Source: Rhizobacter sp. AJA081-3 (GTDB lineage: Bacteria > Pseudomonadota > Gammaproteobacteria > Burkholderiales > Burkholderiaceae_C). From it: a DNA stretch of 64,000 nt. The stretch is taken from the NCBI RefSeq assembly GCF_017795745.1, contig NZ_CP059067.1, positions 2,046,001 to 2,110,000 on the forward strand, read 5' to 3'. A model generated the notes under the pieces. It did no database searches and was not told where the DNA came from. It worked only from the letters and a program-made list of their open reading frames with translations. Positions 37,724-49,507 of the stretch are shown one piece after another; position 1 is the stretch's first letter; every line of letters begins with the position of its first letter. The translations under genes were made by a program, and so were the position numbers.

Positions 37724-37737
37724 GGCGCTTCGCCTCA
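37721..37737. terminator. Hairpin built from two convergent stop codons
   Basis: TGAGGCG (37721-37727) and CGCCTCA (37731-37737) are perfect inverted repeats around CTT. The left arm starts with the TGA of the plus-strand gene, and the right arm ends with the stop of the minus-strand gene. It may act as a compact bidirectional transcript end, although no T-tract follows on either side. Confidence 0.45.
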
Positions 37738-37983
37738 GGAGTGCAGGAAGCGCACGAAACCCACCATCGCGGCACTGCCCAGCGCGACCACCAGTCCTGC
37801 TGCCACCAGGGCCGGCGCGATGCTGCGCTGCCGTCGGTGTGATTCGCGCACCGGCTCCACGTGGTAGCCCGACAGCAGCGAGTAGCCGGTGGTCTGCGAG
37901 AACGCGCTGGGGCGCTCGTCGTGCGGCTCGACTTCCCAGTCGAAGACCTGCGTGTCCTTGTAAGCGGGTTGGTTTCTGCTCAT
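37735..37983 (-). CDS. Small single-pass membrane protein, hypothetical
   Basis: The 82-residue product begins MSRNQPAYKDTQVFDWEVE and has one C-terminal hydrophobic segment (APALVAAGLVVALGSAAMVGFV) with a short tail, as in tail-anchored proteins. The sequence before it is polar and basic (RESHRRQRS). It has no recognised family and a weak ribosome site. It lies between convergent glgA-side and plus-strand genes. Coding likelihood rests on the clear membrane topology and stop-to-stop packing. Confidence 0.55.
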   Translation of the reverse strand: MSRNQPAYKDTQVFDWEVEPHDERPSAFSQTTGYSLLSGYHVEPVRESHRRQRSIAPALVAAGLVVALGSAAMVGFVRFLHS

Positions 37984-38065
37984 GGCGCCATTGTTGGTGG
38001 TGCATGCGGCGCGGTGCAGCCCGTGGGCACGGGGGCTTGGCTTACATTCTGATACCTGTTGTGAA

Positions 38066-39523
38066 CTATTGCCGGAGCCCGGGCAGGCTGCGATAGAGCG
38101 ACATGTAGTGCTGTGCTGCGCCCTCCCAGGAAAAGTCCTGGGCCATGGCCGTCACCATCAAGCGGCGCCACAACTCGGGTTGGGCATGGGCCTGCACGGC
38201 GCGCAGCAGGGCCGCCTCCAGCGCGGCCGGGGTGGCCGCGTCGAAGCTGAAGCCGGTAGCCAGCCCGTCGCGCACGGCGGCTTCGCTCGCATCGACCACC
38301 GTGTCGGCCAGCCCACCGACACGCCTGACGAGCGGCAGCGTGCCGTAGCGCAGGCCGTAGAGCTGGGTCAGGCCGCAGGGCTCGAAGCGCGACGGCACCA
38401 TGATCACGTCCGAGCCGGCGATCAAGCGGTGGGCGAAGGTTTCGTCGTAGCCGATGCGAACCGCCACTTGCGCAGGGTGTGCGAATGCGGCAGCCGTGAA
38501 CGCGGCCTCGAGCACCGGGTCGCCGGAGCCCTGCAGCACCAGCTGGGCACCCTGGCGCAGCAGCGCCGGCAAGGCGGCGAGCACCAGGTCCAGCCCCTTC
38601 TGGGCCGACAGGCGGCTGACGACGCCGAACAGCGGCGCGCCGGCCTTCACCTCGAGACCCATCTCCTTCTGCAGCGCAGCCTTGTTGCGGGACTTGCCGG
38701 CCAGGTCCTTGGCGGAGTAGCGTGCGGTCAGGCTGCTGTCCTTGGCCGGGTCCCAGACGGCGCCGTCCACGCCGTTGAGGATGCCGCTGACCTCGGCGCC
38801 GCGGCCGCGGATCACGCCGTCGAGCCCGCAGCCGAACTCGTGCGTCGCGATCTCGCCGGCGTAGGTTGGGCTCACCGTCGTGACGCGCTGCGCGTACTTC
38901 CAGGCCCGCTTCATGAACGAGAGCTGGCCGTGGAACTCCAGCCCATGGGACTGCATGTAGCGCAGCGGCAATCCGAGCTGCGCGAAATCCTGCTGCGGGA
39001 ACAGGCCCTGGAAGGCCAGGTTGTGGACCGTGAACACCGAGCTGGCCGTGTTGCCCGGGTGAGCCGCCATGTAGGCGCAGGCCAGCGCCGCATGCCAGTC
39101 GTGGGCATGCAGCAGTTGCGGTGTCCAGTCCGGGTCGATTTCACCGGAGGCCAGGTGCGCCGCCATCCAGCCCAGCAGGGCGAAACGTTGCAGGTTGTCG
39201 GGCCACTCGCTGCCGTCGCTGGCCTGGTAGGGCCCGCCGCCGCGCCGGTACAGGTACGGTGCATCGATCACGTAGGCAGGCACGTGACTGTAGGGCATGG
39301 TGCCCAGACGCACGGCGATACGGCCGGCGCCGAACAGGGGCCCGAGTTCGACGATCGTCTTCTGGTGCAGCACGGCGTCGACGATCGCCGGCAGGCCCGG
39401 CAACACGAGCCGAACGTCCGCTCCCGCGCGCACCAGCGCTTGCGGCAACGCGCCGACGACGTCGGCCAGCCCGCCCGTCTTCACCAGCGGAAAGACTTCC
39501 GCGGCGGCATGCAGGACCTTCAT
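38066..39523 (-). CDS. glgA: Glycogen synthase (ADP-glucose)
   Basis: The 485-residue GT5 enzyme extends alpha-1,4-glucan chains from ADP-glucose. Substrate-binding [13 protein letters not shown] is at the N-terminus, with [46 protein letters not shown], and the catalytic-region segment [19 protein letters not shown] followed by [10 protein letters not shown]. Its start is three bases after the glgC stop, so glgC-glgA form a synthesis unit transcribed away from glgP. Length is normal for bacterial GlgA. Confidence 0.96.
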   Translation of the reverse strand: MKVLHAAAEVFPLVKTGGLADVVGALPQALVRAGADVRLVLPGLPAIVDAVLHQKTIVELGPLFGAGRIAVRLGTMPYSHVPAYVIDAPYLYRRGGGPYQASDGSEWPDNLQRFALLGWMAAHLASGEIDPDWTPQLLHAHDWHAALACAYMAAHPGNTASSVFTVHNLAFQGLFPQQDFAQLGLPLRYMQSHGLEFHGQLSFMKRAWKYAQRVTTVSPTYAGEIATHEFGCGLDGVIRGRGAEVSGILNGVDGAVWDPAKDSSLTARYSAKDLAGKSRNKAALQKEMGLEVKAGAPLFGVVSRLSAQKGLDLVLAALPALLRQGAQLVLQGSGDPVLEAAFTAAAFAHPAQVAVRIGYDETFAHRLIAGSDVIMVPSRFEPCGLTQLYGLRYGTLPLVRRVGGLADTVVDASEAAVRDGLATGFSFDAATPAALEAALLRAVQAHAQPELWRRLMVTAMAQDFSWEGAAQHYMSLYRSLPGLRQ

Positions 39524-39526
39524 CGG

Positions 39527-40798
39527 TCAGATCGGGTCGAATTGCGAGAGCATCTCGCGCGTGACCAGGGTGATGCCGTTGTCGGTGCGGAAGAAACGCT
39601 CCGCATCGGTGGCCGGGTCCTCGCCGATGACCATGCCGTCCGGGATGTGGCAGCCACGATCGACCACCACCCGAGTGAGCCTGGCGCCGCGGCCCACCTG
39701 CACGCCGGGCAGCAGCACCGCCCAGGAGACGCTGGAGTGCGAATGCACGCGCACGCTGGAGAACAGCACGGAGCGGAACACCTGGCCCGAGACGATGCAG
39801 CCGCCGGAGACCAGCGATTCGATGGCCATGCCGCGGCGGTCGTCCTGATTGTGCACGAACTTGGCCGGCGGCAGCTGCGGCTGGTAGGTCCAGATCGGCC
39901 AGCGTGTGTCGTACAGGTTGAGCAGCGGGTCGGTGGCCGTCAGGTCGATGTTGGCGTCCCAGTAGGCGTCGATGGTGCCGACGTCGCGCCAGTACGGCTC
40001 CTCGTTCATGCGCGTGCCCACCGCGCTCAGGTCGAAGGGGTGCGCCGCAGCCTGCCCGTTGCGCACCGCGCGCGGGATGATGTCCTTGCCGAAATCGTGG
40101 CTGGAGTTCGGGTCATTGATGTCGCGCTCGAGTTCCTTGTAGAGGTAGCGCGCGTTGAAGATGTAGATGCCCATGCTGGCCAGCGATTTGTCGGGCTTGC
40201 CGGGCATGGGTGGCGGATCGGCCGGCTTTTCGACGAATTCGGTGATCAGGCTCTTCTCGTTCACCGCCATCACGCCGAAGGCCGAGGCTTCGCTGCGCGG
40301 CACTTCGATGCAGCCCACCGTGCAGTCACGCCCCTTGGCCACGTGGTCGGCCAGCATCAGCGCGTAGTTCATCTTGTAGATGTGGTCGCCGGCCAGGATG
40401 ACGATGTAGTCGGCGCCGTAACTGGCCAGGATGTCCTGGTTCTGGTACACCGCGTCGGCCGTGCCGCGGTACCAGCTTTCCTCGTCGACGCGCTGCTGCG
40501 CAGGCATCAGGTCGACGAACTCGTTCATCTCGCTCTTCAGGAAGGCCCAGCCACGCTGCAGGTGGCGCATCAGGCTGTGGCTCTTGTACTGCGTGATCAC
40601 GCCGATGCGGCGGATGCCGGAGTTCAGGCAGTTGGACAGCGCGAAGTCGATGATCCGGAACTTGCCGCCGAAGTAGACCGCGGGCTTGGCGCGCCGGTCG
40701 GTCAGGTTCTTCAGCCGGCTGCCGCGCCCGCCGGCCAGCACCAGCGCCACGGTGCGCTTGGGCAGATCCAGGCTGAGCGCGAGATCGTTCGGGGTCAT
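39527..40798 (-). CDS. glgC: Glucose-1-phosphate adenylyltransferase
   Basis: This 423-residue enzyme makes ADP-glucose from ATP and glucose-1-phosphate, the committed step of glycogen synthesis. The N-terminal nucleotide-binding segment [21 protein letters not shown], allosteric/catalytic region [31 protein letters not shown] and FVEKPADPP are typical. A left-handed beta-helix domain (about 300-423) ends the protein. AGGAG lies upstream of ATG 40798. It is divergent from glgP across a 377-bp control region. Confidence 0.96.
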   Translation of the reverse strand: MTPNDLALSLDLPKRTVALVLAGGRGSRLKNLTDRRAKPAVYFGGKFRIIDFALSNCLNSGIRRIGVITQYKSHSLMRHLQRGWAFLKSEMNEFVDLMPAQQRVDEESWYRGTADAVYQNQDILASYGADYIVILAGDHIYKMNYALMLADHVAKGRDCTVGCIEVPRSEASAFGVMAVNEKSLITEFVEKPADPPPMPGKPDKSLASMGIYIFNARYLYKELERDINDPNSSHDFGKDIIPRAVRNGQAAAHPFDLSAVGTRMNEEPYWRDVGTIDAYWDANIDLTATDPLLNLYDTRWPIWTYQPQLPPAKFVHNQDDRRGMAIESLVSGGCIVSGQVFRSVLFSSVRVHSHSSVSWAVLLPGVQVGRGARLTRVVVDRGCHIPDGMVIGEDPATDAERFFRTDNGITLVTREMLSQFDPI

Positions 40799-41175
40799 GG
40801 ATGGGTCTCCTGTATTGGCGTGGGCGCACGCACAGGTGGCGGCGCGGTTCGATCATCAGCATTTTCGGCGTCGGCGCAACAGGCGTCTGCCCGCCCGCGG
40901 TGCACTTTCAGCCCGCGGCAGCGTGGAGTCGATGTTGTTTCACCGTACTCGACGGTAACTCCGTGACCGTGGCCACAGCTCTGTCCTCGGTCAAGCCGTG
41001 GGCACCGCGCCAGGGCTGGCTGAAATCGGCCGTAACCCGGGCACGAGCACCGTGTTGGGCCGGCGCGAATATTGCGATGGTTGCGCGGTTGACGCTCCCA
41101 GGCTCAGCAGAGACACTGCGCACCCGCCAGAAGGCCGCCGGCGCCCACAGCGCCGGCGCACGACAAAGGATTCCC
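40799..41175. promoter_or_regulatory. Divergent intergenic region between glgC and glgP
   Basis: The 377-bp gap carries signals for both glycogen synthesis and breakdown genes. Visible elements are AGGAG for glgC, AAAGGA (41165-41170) for glgP, an inverted repeat at 40942-40956 and a GC-rich hairpin just before the glgP ribosome site (arms 41137-41144 and 41150-41157). No confident -35/-10 pair was found in either direction, and no copy of the TGTAG repeat occurs here. The open frame through it is only an upstream extension of glgP. Confidence 0.6.
40942..40956. promoter_or_regulatory. Operator-like inverted repeat upstream of glgC/glgP
   Basis: ACCGTACTCGACGGT has perfect 5-bp arms around five bases, about 145 bp upstream of glgC and 220 bp upstream of glgP. 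The shape is typical of a dimeric regulator site; which protein binds is unknown. Confidence 0.35.
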
Positions 41176-43602
<2,427 letters not shown>

Positions 43603-43666
43603 GCGGCCACCGCGTCGCCGCGCCAGGGTGGTTGATACCATCGGCGCAGTCCCTTCGACTGCCACC

Positions 43667-45850
43667 ATGCTCAACGACACCGAGATCGACCTGATCCGCC
43701 ACGCCCGCCACGGGGATCCGTTCTCCGTGCTGGGGCCGCACACCGACCTCGACGGCCGGCTGTGGCTGCGCGCCTTCCTGCCCGGCGCCACGCACGTGGT
43801 GGCGGTCGACGCGGCCGACGGCGCGACGCTGGTGCCGCTGCTGCTGGTGCACGTCGACGGCCTGTTCGAAGGCGCGCTGCTCGCCCTGCCCGCCTCCGGC
43901 TACCGGCTGCAGGTGCGCTGGGCCGACGGCAACCAGTCGGTGATCGACGACCCTTACCGATTCCCGCCGGTGCTCGGCGAGCTCGACGTCTGGCTGATGG
44001 GCGAAGGCACGCACCTGCGTCCCTACGAGGTGCTCGGCGCGGCGCAGCGCACGCTGGACGGCGTGCCAGGGACTTCGTTCGCCGTCTGGGCGCCCAACGC
44101 CTCGCGCGTCAGCGTGGTCGGCGACTTCAACCTCTGGGACGGCCGCCGCCACCCGATGCGCCTGCGCCGCGAATGCGGCGTGTGGGAGATCTTCCTGCCC
44201 GGCGTGGGTGGCGGTGCGCGCTACAAGTACGAGGTGGTCAGCCGCGAGGGTGAATTGCTGCCGCTGAAGGCCGACCCCTATGCGCTGCAGTCCGAGCTGC
44301 GCCCGGCCACCGCCAGCGTGGTGGCGCAGATGCCGCCGGTGGCGCCGGCCTCGCCCGCGCGGCAGCGCGCCAATGCGCTCGATGCGCCCGTGAGCATCTA
44401 CGAGGTGCACCTCGGCTCCTGGCGGCGCAAGCCCGAGGAGGGCAACCGCTGGCTGAACTGGGACGAGCTCGCCGCGACGCTGGTGCCCTACGCGCGCGAG
44501 ATGGGCTTCACCCACCTCGAACTGCTGCCGATCTCGGAGCATCCCTTCGACGGCTCCTGGGGCTACCAGCCGATCGGCCTGTATGCGCCGACCTCGCGCT
44601 TCGGCGATGCAGCCGGCTTCCGCCGCTTCGTCGAGCGCTGCCACGCCGAAGGCCTGGGGCTGATCCTCGACTGGGTGCCGGCGCACTTTCCGACCGACGC
44701 GCACGGACTGGCCAACTTCGACGGCACGCACCTGTACGAGTACGCCGATCCGCGCGAAGGTTTCCACCAGGACTGGAACACGCTGATCTACAACCTCGGC
44801 CGCACCGAGGTGCGCAACTTCCTGGTCGGCAATGCGTTGTACTGGCTGGAGCGCTTCGACGTCGACGGCCTGCGCGTCGACGCCGTGGCTTCCATGCTCT
44901 ACCGCGACTACAGCCGCAAGGCCGGCGAATGGCTGCCCAACGTGCACGGCGGGCGCGAGAACCTGGAGGCGATCTCCTTCCTCAAGCGCGTCAACGAGGT
45001 GGTGGGCACCGAACGCCCGCAGGCCGTGACGCTGGCGGAGGAGTCGACCGCCTTTCCGGCCGTGTCCCGACCGACCTACCTGGGCGGCCTGGGCTTCCAC
45101 TACAAGTGGAACATGGGCTGGATGCACGACACGCTGAAGTACATGGCGCGCGATCCGGTGCACCGACAGTTCCACCACGGCGAAATGACCTTCGGGCTGG
45201 TCTACGCCTTCAACGAGAACTTCGTGCTGCCGATCTCGCACGACGAGGTGGTGCACGGCAAGGGCTCGCTGCTGAACAAGATGCCCGGCGACCGCTGGCA
45301 GAAGTTCGCCAACCTGCGCGCCTACTTCGGCTTCATGTTCGGCCACCCGGGCAAGAAGCTGCTCTTCATGGGTTGCGAGTTCGGCCAGGAGCGGGAGTGG
45401 AACCACGACCAGAGCCTGGACTGGCACCTGCTCGGCGACCGCCCTCACGCCGGTGTGCACCGCCTGATGCACGATCTGAACCGGCTGTACCGTGCCACGC
45501 CGGCGCTGTACGACAACGATTTCGACGGCGCCGGATTCGAGTGGATCGACCATGAGGACGCGCAGCGCTCGGTACTGAGCTTCGTTCGGCGCAGCCGCGA
45601 CGGCCGCTCCGAGGTGGTGGTGGTGTGCAACTTCACGCCCTCGGTGCAGCGCGGCTACCGCCTGGGCGTGCCCGCCGCCGGCACCTGGCGCGAGCGGCTG
45701 AACACCGACTCCGAGCACTACGGCGGCAGCAACGTCGGCAGCGCGTTCGGGGCGGCCGACAGCGTGTCCGTCGCCAGCCATGGCCGCCCGCAGTCGCTGC
45801 TGCTTGACCTGCCGCCGCTGGCGACGGTCTTCTACGAGCGCGATCGCTGA
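43667..45850 (+). CDS. glgB: 1,4-alpha-glucan branching enzyme
   Basis: The 727-residue GH13 enzyme introduces alpha-1,6 branches. I start it at ATG 43667 ([18 protein letters not shown]); a GTG at 43628 is in frame but adds non-homologous residues. Modules: an N1 domain (about 1-105), a CBM48 domain ([20 protein letters not shown]), and the catalytic barrel with [11 protein letters not shown] (nucleophile), LAEESTAFP (acid/base) and [15 protein letters not shown]-terminal beta-domain follows. It is separated from glgX by one base, so the two are translationally linked. Confidence 0.96.
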   Translation: MLNDTEIDLIRHARHGDPFSVLGPHTDLDGRLWLRAFLPGATHVVAVDAADGATLVPLLLVHVDGLFEGALLALPASGYRLQVRWADGNQSVIDDPYRFPPVLGELDVWLMGEGTHLRPYEVLGAAQRTLDGVPGTSFAVWAPNASRVSVVGDFNLWDGRRHPMRLRRECGVWEIFLPGVGGGARYKYEVVSREGELLPLKADPYALQSELRPATASVVAQMPPVAPASPARQRANALDAPVSIYEVHLGSWRRKPEEGNRWLNWDELAATLVPYAREMGFTHLELLPISEHPFDGSWGYQPIGLYAPTSRFGDAAGFRRFVERCHAEGLGLILDWVPAHFPTDAHGLANFDGTHLYEYADPREGFHQDWNTLIYNLGRTEVRNFLVGNALYWLERFDVDGLRVDAVASMLYRDYSRKAGEWLPNVHGGRENLEAISFLKRVNEVVGTERPQAVTLAEESTAFPAVSRPTYLGGLGFHYKWNMGWMHDTLKYMARDPVHRQFHHGEMTFGLVYAFNENFVLPISHDEVVHGKGSLLNKMPGDRWQKFANLRAYFGFMFGHPGKKLLFMGCEFGQEREWNHDQSLDWHLLGDRPHAGVHRLMHDLNRLYRATPALYDNDFDGAGFEWIDHEDAQRSVLSFVRRSRDGRSEVVVVCNFTPSVQRGYRLGVPAAGTWRERLNTDSEHYGGSNVGSAFGAADSVSVASHGRPQSLLLDLPPLATVFYERDR

Positions 45851-45851
45851 G

Positions 45852-47918
45852 ATGACACCGGGTCACCCCTGGCCGCTCGGCGCCCACTGGGACGGCCACG
45901 GCGTCAACTTCGCGGTGTTCTCGGCGCACGCGCAGCGCATCGAGCTGTGCCTCTACGACGAGACAGGTACGACCGAACTGCGCCGCGTCGACCTGCCCGG
46001 CCACACGCAGGACGTCCGGCACGGTTACCTGAGCGGCGTGAAGCCGGGGCTGGTCTATGGCTTGCGCGCCCACGGCGCGTGGCGGCCCGAGCGCGGCCAC
46101 CGCTTCAACCCGAACAAGCTGCTGCTCGACCCCTACGCGCGCGAGATCGTGGGCAACTTCGAATGGCGCGCCGAACATTTCGGCGCCGACCCCGAGCACG
46201 CCGGCCACATGGACATGCGCGACAACGCGGCCTTCGCGCTGAAGGCGCGCGTCGTCGATGCGCGGCACGACTGGAACGGCGATCGCCACCAGCACACGCC
46301 GCTGGAGCGCAGCGTGCTGTACGAGGTGCACGTCAAGGGCTTCACCATGCGCCACCCCGGCGTGCCCGAGGCACTGCGCGGAAGTTATGCGGGGCTCGCC
46401 TCGGATGCGGCCATCGATCACTTCAAGCGCCTGGGCGTGACCGCGGTATGCCTGCTGCCGGTGCAGCAGCACCTGGACGAGCGCCGCCTCGTGGAGATGG
46501 GCCTGGCCAACTACTGGGGCTACAACACGATCGGCTTCTTCGCGCCCGAGCCGCGCCTGGCCAGCGGCGTGGGTGGCGTGTCGGCGCGCGACGAGTTCCG
46601 CGCCATGGTGGCCCGACTGCACGAGCACGGGCTCGAGGTGATTCTCGACGTCGTCTACAACCACACCGCCGAGGCCGACGAGCTCGGACCGACGATCAGC
46701 TTCCGAGGCCTGGACAACGCCAGCTACTACCGGCTGCCGGCGGAATCGAAGTCGCACTACGAGAACCACAGCGGCTGCGGCAACACGCTGGACCTGCGCC
46801 AGCCGCGCGTGCTGCAGATGGTGCTCGACAGCCTGCGCTACTGGGCCGGCGAGATGCATGTGGACGGCTTCCGTTTCGACCTCGCCCCGGTGCTCGGCCG
46901 CGGCGACCACGGCTTCGACCGGCATGCGCCCTTCTTCACCGCGCTGGCGCAGGACCCGCTGCTCTCGCGCCTGAAGATGATCGCTGAACCCTGGGACATC
47001 GGCCCCGGCGGCTACCAGCTCGGCGGCTTCCCGGGCGGCTGGCTCGAGTGGAACGACCGCTACCGCGACACCATGCGTGCCTTCTGGATCGAAGGCGCCT
47101 ACACGCGCGGCGACTTCGCGCAGCGGCTGTGCGCCTCGTCGGACATCTTCCAGCCGCGCCACCGTGCGCCGGCCGAATCGATCAACTACATCGTCTCGCA
47201 CGACGGCTTCACGCTCGCCGACCTCGTCAGCCACGCGCACAAGCACAACCACGCCAACGGCGAACACAACCGCGACGGCCACGGCCACAACCACAGCGCC
47301 AACTTCGGCGTCGAGGGGCCGACCGACGATGCCGCGATCAACGCGCTTCGTTCGCGCGTCGTGCGTGCGCTGCTGGCCAGTACGCTGCTGTCGCAAGGCA
47401 CGCCGATGCTGGCCGCCGGCGACGAGATCGGCCACACGCAGGGCGGCAACAACAACCCCTACTGCCAGGACAACGAGACCACCTGGATCGACTGGTCGGC
47501 CATCGACGAGGATCGCCTGGCCTGCACCACGCGCCTGCTCGCGCTGCGCCGGCAGGCTTTGCCCTTCGCCAACCGCTGGTACGACGGCCTGCCCGATCGC
47601 CACGGCCTGCAGGACGTGACCTGGCTGCGCGTGGATGGCAGCGAGCTGCACGGCGACGAATGGCGCCGACCCGACGGCCGCGTGTTCGGCTGCCTGATCG
47701 GCCACCCCGGGCGCGCGCAGTCGCCGCTGCTGCTGCTCGTCAACGGCGATGCCGGCGACATCGACTTCATGCTGCCGGGCGGCCAGTGGCAGCTCGTGTT
47801 CGACAGCACGCATCCGCGCGGCGAAAGCTCCTGGCAAGGCCCGGGCGAGCGGCTCTACCCGCTGCCGGGCCGTTGCGTGCTGGTGTTCGCGGCGCCGGGC
47901 CACGGGCTCGATCTCTAG
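45852..47918 (+). CDS. glgX: Glycogen debranching enzyme (isoamylase type)
   Basis: The 688-residue enzyme hydrolyses alpha-1,6 branches of phosphorylase-limit dextrin. CBM48 at the N-terminus (GVNFAVFSAHAQRIELCLYD) precedes the GH13 barrel with DVVYNHTAEADELGPT, GFRFDLAPVLGR (nucleophile Asp), KMIAEPWDIGPGGYQLG (acid/base Glu) and NYIVSHDGFTLADLVSH. The ATG lies one base after the glgB stop. The insertion HKHNHANGEHNRDGHGHNHS is unusually histidine-rich but matches the position of a variable loop in this family. Confidence 0.96.
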   Translation: MTPGHPWPLGAHWDGHGVNFAVFSAHAQRIELCLYDETGTTELRRVDLPGHTQDVRHGYLSGVKPGLVYGLRAHGAWRPERGHRFNPNKLLLDPYAREIVGNFEWRAEHFGADPEHAGHMDMRDNAAFALKARVVDARHDWNGDRHQHTPLERSVLYEVHVKGFTMRHPGVPEALRGSYAGLASDAAIDHFKRLGVTAVCLLPVQQHLDERRLVEMGLANYWGYNTIGFFAPEPRLASGVGGVSARDEFRAMVARLHEHGLEVILDVVYNHTAEADELGPTISFRGLDNASYYRLPAESKSHYENHSGCGNTLDLRQPRVLQMVLDSLRYWAGEMHVDGFRFDLAPVLGRGDHGFDRHAPFFTALAQDPLLSRLKMIAEPWDIGPGGYQLGGFPGGWLEWNDRYRDTMRAFWIEGAYTRGDFAQRLCASSDIFQPRHRAPAESINYIVSHDGFTLADLVSHAHKHNHANGEHNRDGHGHNHSANFGVEGPTDDAAINALRSRVVRALLASTLLSQGTPMLAAGDEIGHTQGGNNNPYCQDNETTWIDWSAIDEDRLACTTRLLALRRQALPFANRWYDGLPDRHGLQDVTWLRVDGSELHGDEWRRPDGRVFGCLIGHPGRAQSPLLLLVNGDAGDIDFMLPGGQWQLVFDSTHPRGESSWQGPGERLYPLPGRCVLVFAAPGHGLDL

Positions 47919-47935
47919 ACTCAGGACACTTCCGC

Positions 47936-49444
47936 ATGCGTTTTCCCCGTGCCAGCGGCGTGTTGCTGCATCCCACCTCCCTGCCCGGCCCGCACGGCTC
48001 CGGCGACTTCGGCCCCGCCGCCTACCACTTCATCGACTGGCTGGTGGCCGCCGGGCAGAAGCTCTGGCAGATCCTGCCGCTGGGCGGCATCGGGCCCGGC
48101 AACTCGCCCTACATGAGCAGTTCGGCCTTCGCAGGCAACGTGCTGCTGATCGACCTGGGCGAACTGCAGCAGCGTGGCTGGCTGCTGCCAGAGGAACTGG
48201 CGCCGCCGACCGGTGCGACGCCGCAGCGGCTGAACTTCGCCAGCGTCGTGCCGTTCCGCATGGACCGACTGGCGCGGGCGGCCCAGCGCTTCGACGCGCG
48301 GGCGACGCCGGCGGAGCGCGCCGACTTCGATGCCTTTCGCACCGGCCACGCCGACTGGCTGGACGACTACGCGCTCTTCATGTCGCTGGCCGAAGCGCAC
48401 GACTGGCGCGACTGGTGCGACTGGGCTGCGCCGCTGGCTGCGCGTGAACCCGAGGCACTGTCCGCAGCGCGGCTGAAGCACGCGCAGCGCATCGCCTTCT
48501 GGACCTTCTGCCAGTGGTGCTTCTATCGCCAGTGGCTGGCGCTGAAGGCGTATGCGAACGGCCGCGGCATCGAGGTCATCGGCGACGCGCCGATCTTCAT
48601 CGCCTACCAGAGCGCCGAGGTGTGGGCGCGCCGCGAGCTGTTCGAACTCGACGCGCGTGGCAAGCCCGCAGCCGTGGCCGGCGTGCCGCCCGATGCCTTC
48701 AGTAACACCGGCCAGCGCTGGGGCAACCCGCTGTACCGGTGGAAAGCACATGCCAAGGAGGGCTACGCCTGGTGGGTGCAGCGCATCCGCCGCACCTTCG
48801 AGCTGGTGGACCTGGTTCGCATCGACCACTTCCGTGGTTTCGCCGGCTACTGGGAGATCCCCGCCACCGAGGCCACGGCCGTGAAAGGCCGCTGGCTGCC
48901 CGGCCCGGGCGATGCCTTGTTCAAGGCGATCGCCAAGGCGCTCGGGCCGCTGCCCATCATTGCCGAGGACCTGGGCGTGATCACGCCCGACGTGGTCGCG
49001 CTGCGCAAGAAGTTCGCCTTTCCGGGCATGCGCATCCTGCAGTTCGCCTTCGACGGCGGCAGCGGCAACGCCTACCTGCCACACAACCACGACGTCGATT
49101 CGGTGGTCTACACCGGCACGCACGACAACGACACCACGATCGGCTGGTGGGCATCGCTGACCGACGCCCAGCGCGCGCGGGTACGCGACTACCTCGGCAC
49201 CGACGGCAGCGAGATCCACTGGGACCTGATCCGCGCGGCCAGCGCCAGCGTGGCCGACACCGTGGTGCATCCGATGCAGGATGTGCTGGGCCTCGGCGGC
49301 GAACACCGGATGAACCTGCCCGGCAAGGGCGAAGGCTACTGGGAGTGGCGCTTCGACTGGAGCCAGGTGAGGCCGGAGCACGCGCAGCGCTTGGCGCACC
49401 TGACGCGGCTGTTCCGCCGCGACGGCACGCCCTTGCAGGGCTGA
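47936..49444 (+). CDS. malQ: 4-alpha-glucanotransferase (amylomaltase)
   Basis: The 502-residue GH77 enzyme disproportionates maltodextrins, producing glucose and longer chains for phosphorylase. N-terminal RASGVLLHPTSLPGPHGSGDF, IGDAPIFIAYQSAEVWA, VRIDHFRGFAGYWEIP (nucleophile Asp), PIIAEDLGVITPDV (acid/base Glu) and YTGTHDNDTTIGWW are diagnostic. It closes the glgPBX-malQ unit, 17 nt after glgX, and connects the maltodextrin uptake block to glycogen metabolism. A stem with a UUCG/CGAA tetraloop follows. Confidence 0.96.
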   Translation: MRFPRASGVLLHPTSLPGPHGSGDFGPAAYHFIDWLVAAGQKLWQILPLGGIGPGNSPYMSSSAFAGNVLLIDLGELQQRGWLLPEELAPPTGATPQRLNFASVVPFRMDRLARAAQRFDARATPAERADFDAFRTGHADWLDDYALFMSLAEAHDWRDWCDWAAPLAAREPEALSAARLKHAQRIAFWTFCQWCFYRQWLALKAYANGRGIEVIGDAPIFIAYQSAEVWARRELFELDARGKPAAVAGVPPDAFSNTGQRWGNPLYRWKAHAKEGYAWWVQRIRRTFELVDLVRIDHFRGFAGYWEIPATEATAVKGRWLPGPGDALFKAIAKALGPLPIIAEDLGVITPDVVALRKKFAFPGMRILQFAFDGGSGNAYLPHNHDVDSVVYTGTHDNDTTIGWWASLTDAQRARVRDYLGTDGSEIHWDLIRAASASVADTVVHPMQDVLGLGGEHRMNLPGKGEGYWEWRFDWSQVRPEHAQRLAHLTRLFRRDGTPLQG

Positions 49445-49462
49445 GCCTGAGCCGGAAAAGAG

Positions 49463-49486
49463 AACGGGGCGCCGAAGCGCCCCGTT
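49463..49486. terminator. Bidirectional terminator hairpin between malQ and the livK-like gene
   Basis: Perfect 10-bp arms AACGGGGCGC and GCGCCCCGTT enclose the tetraloop CGAA (UUCG on the other strand, a very stable closing loop). It lies 18 nt after the malQ stop and 21 nt after the convergent gene's stop. On the minus strand CTCTTTTCC follows, so it works best for the binding-protein gene; the plus-strand side has no T-run. Confidence 0.75.
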
Positions 49487-49507
49487 CAGATCAACGCGGA
49501 GGCTGGA

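Noticed and set aside
32090-37983. Genomic island next to tRNA-Ser
   Set aside because: No integrase, no repeat of the tRNA 3' end, and codon/base use like the surroundings.
47230-47300. Histidine-rich stretch in glgX as a metal-binding insertion of special interest
   Set aside because: It falls in a loop that is variable in this family; sequence alone does not support a metal role.
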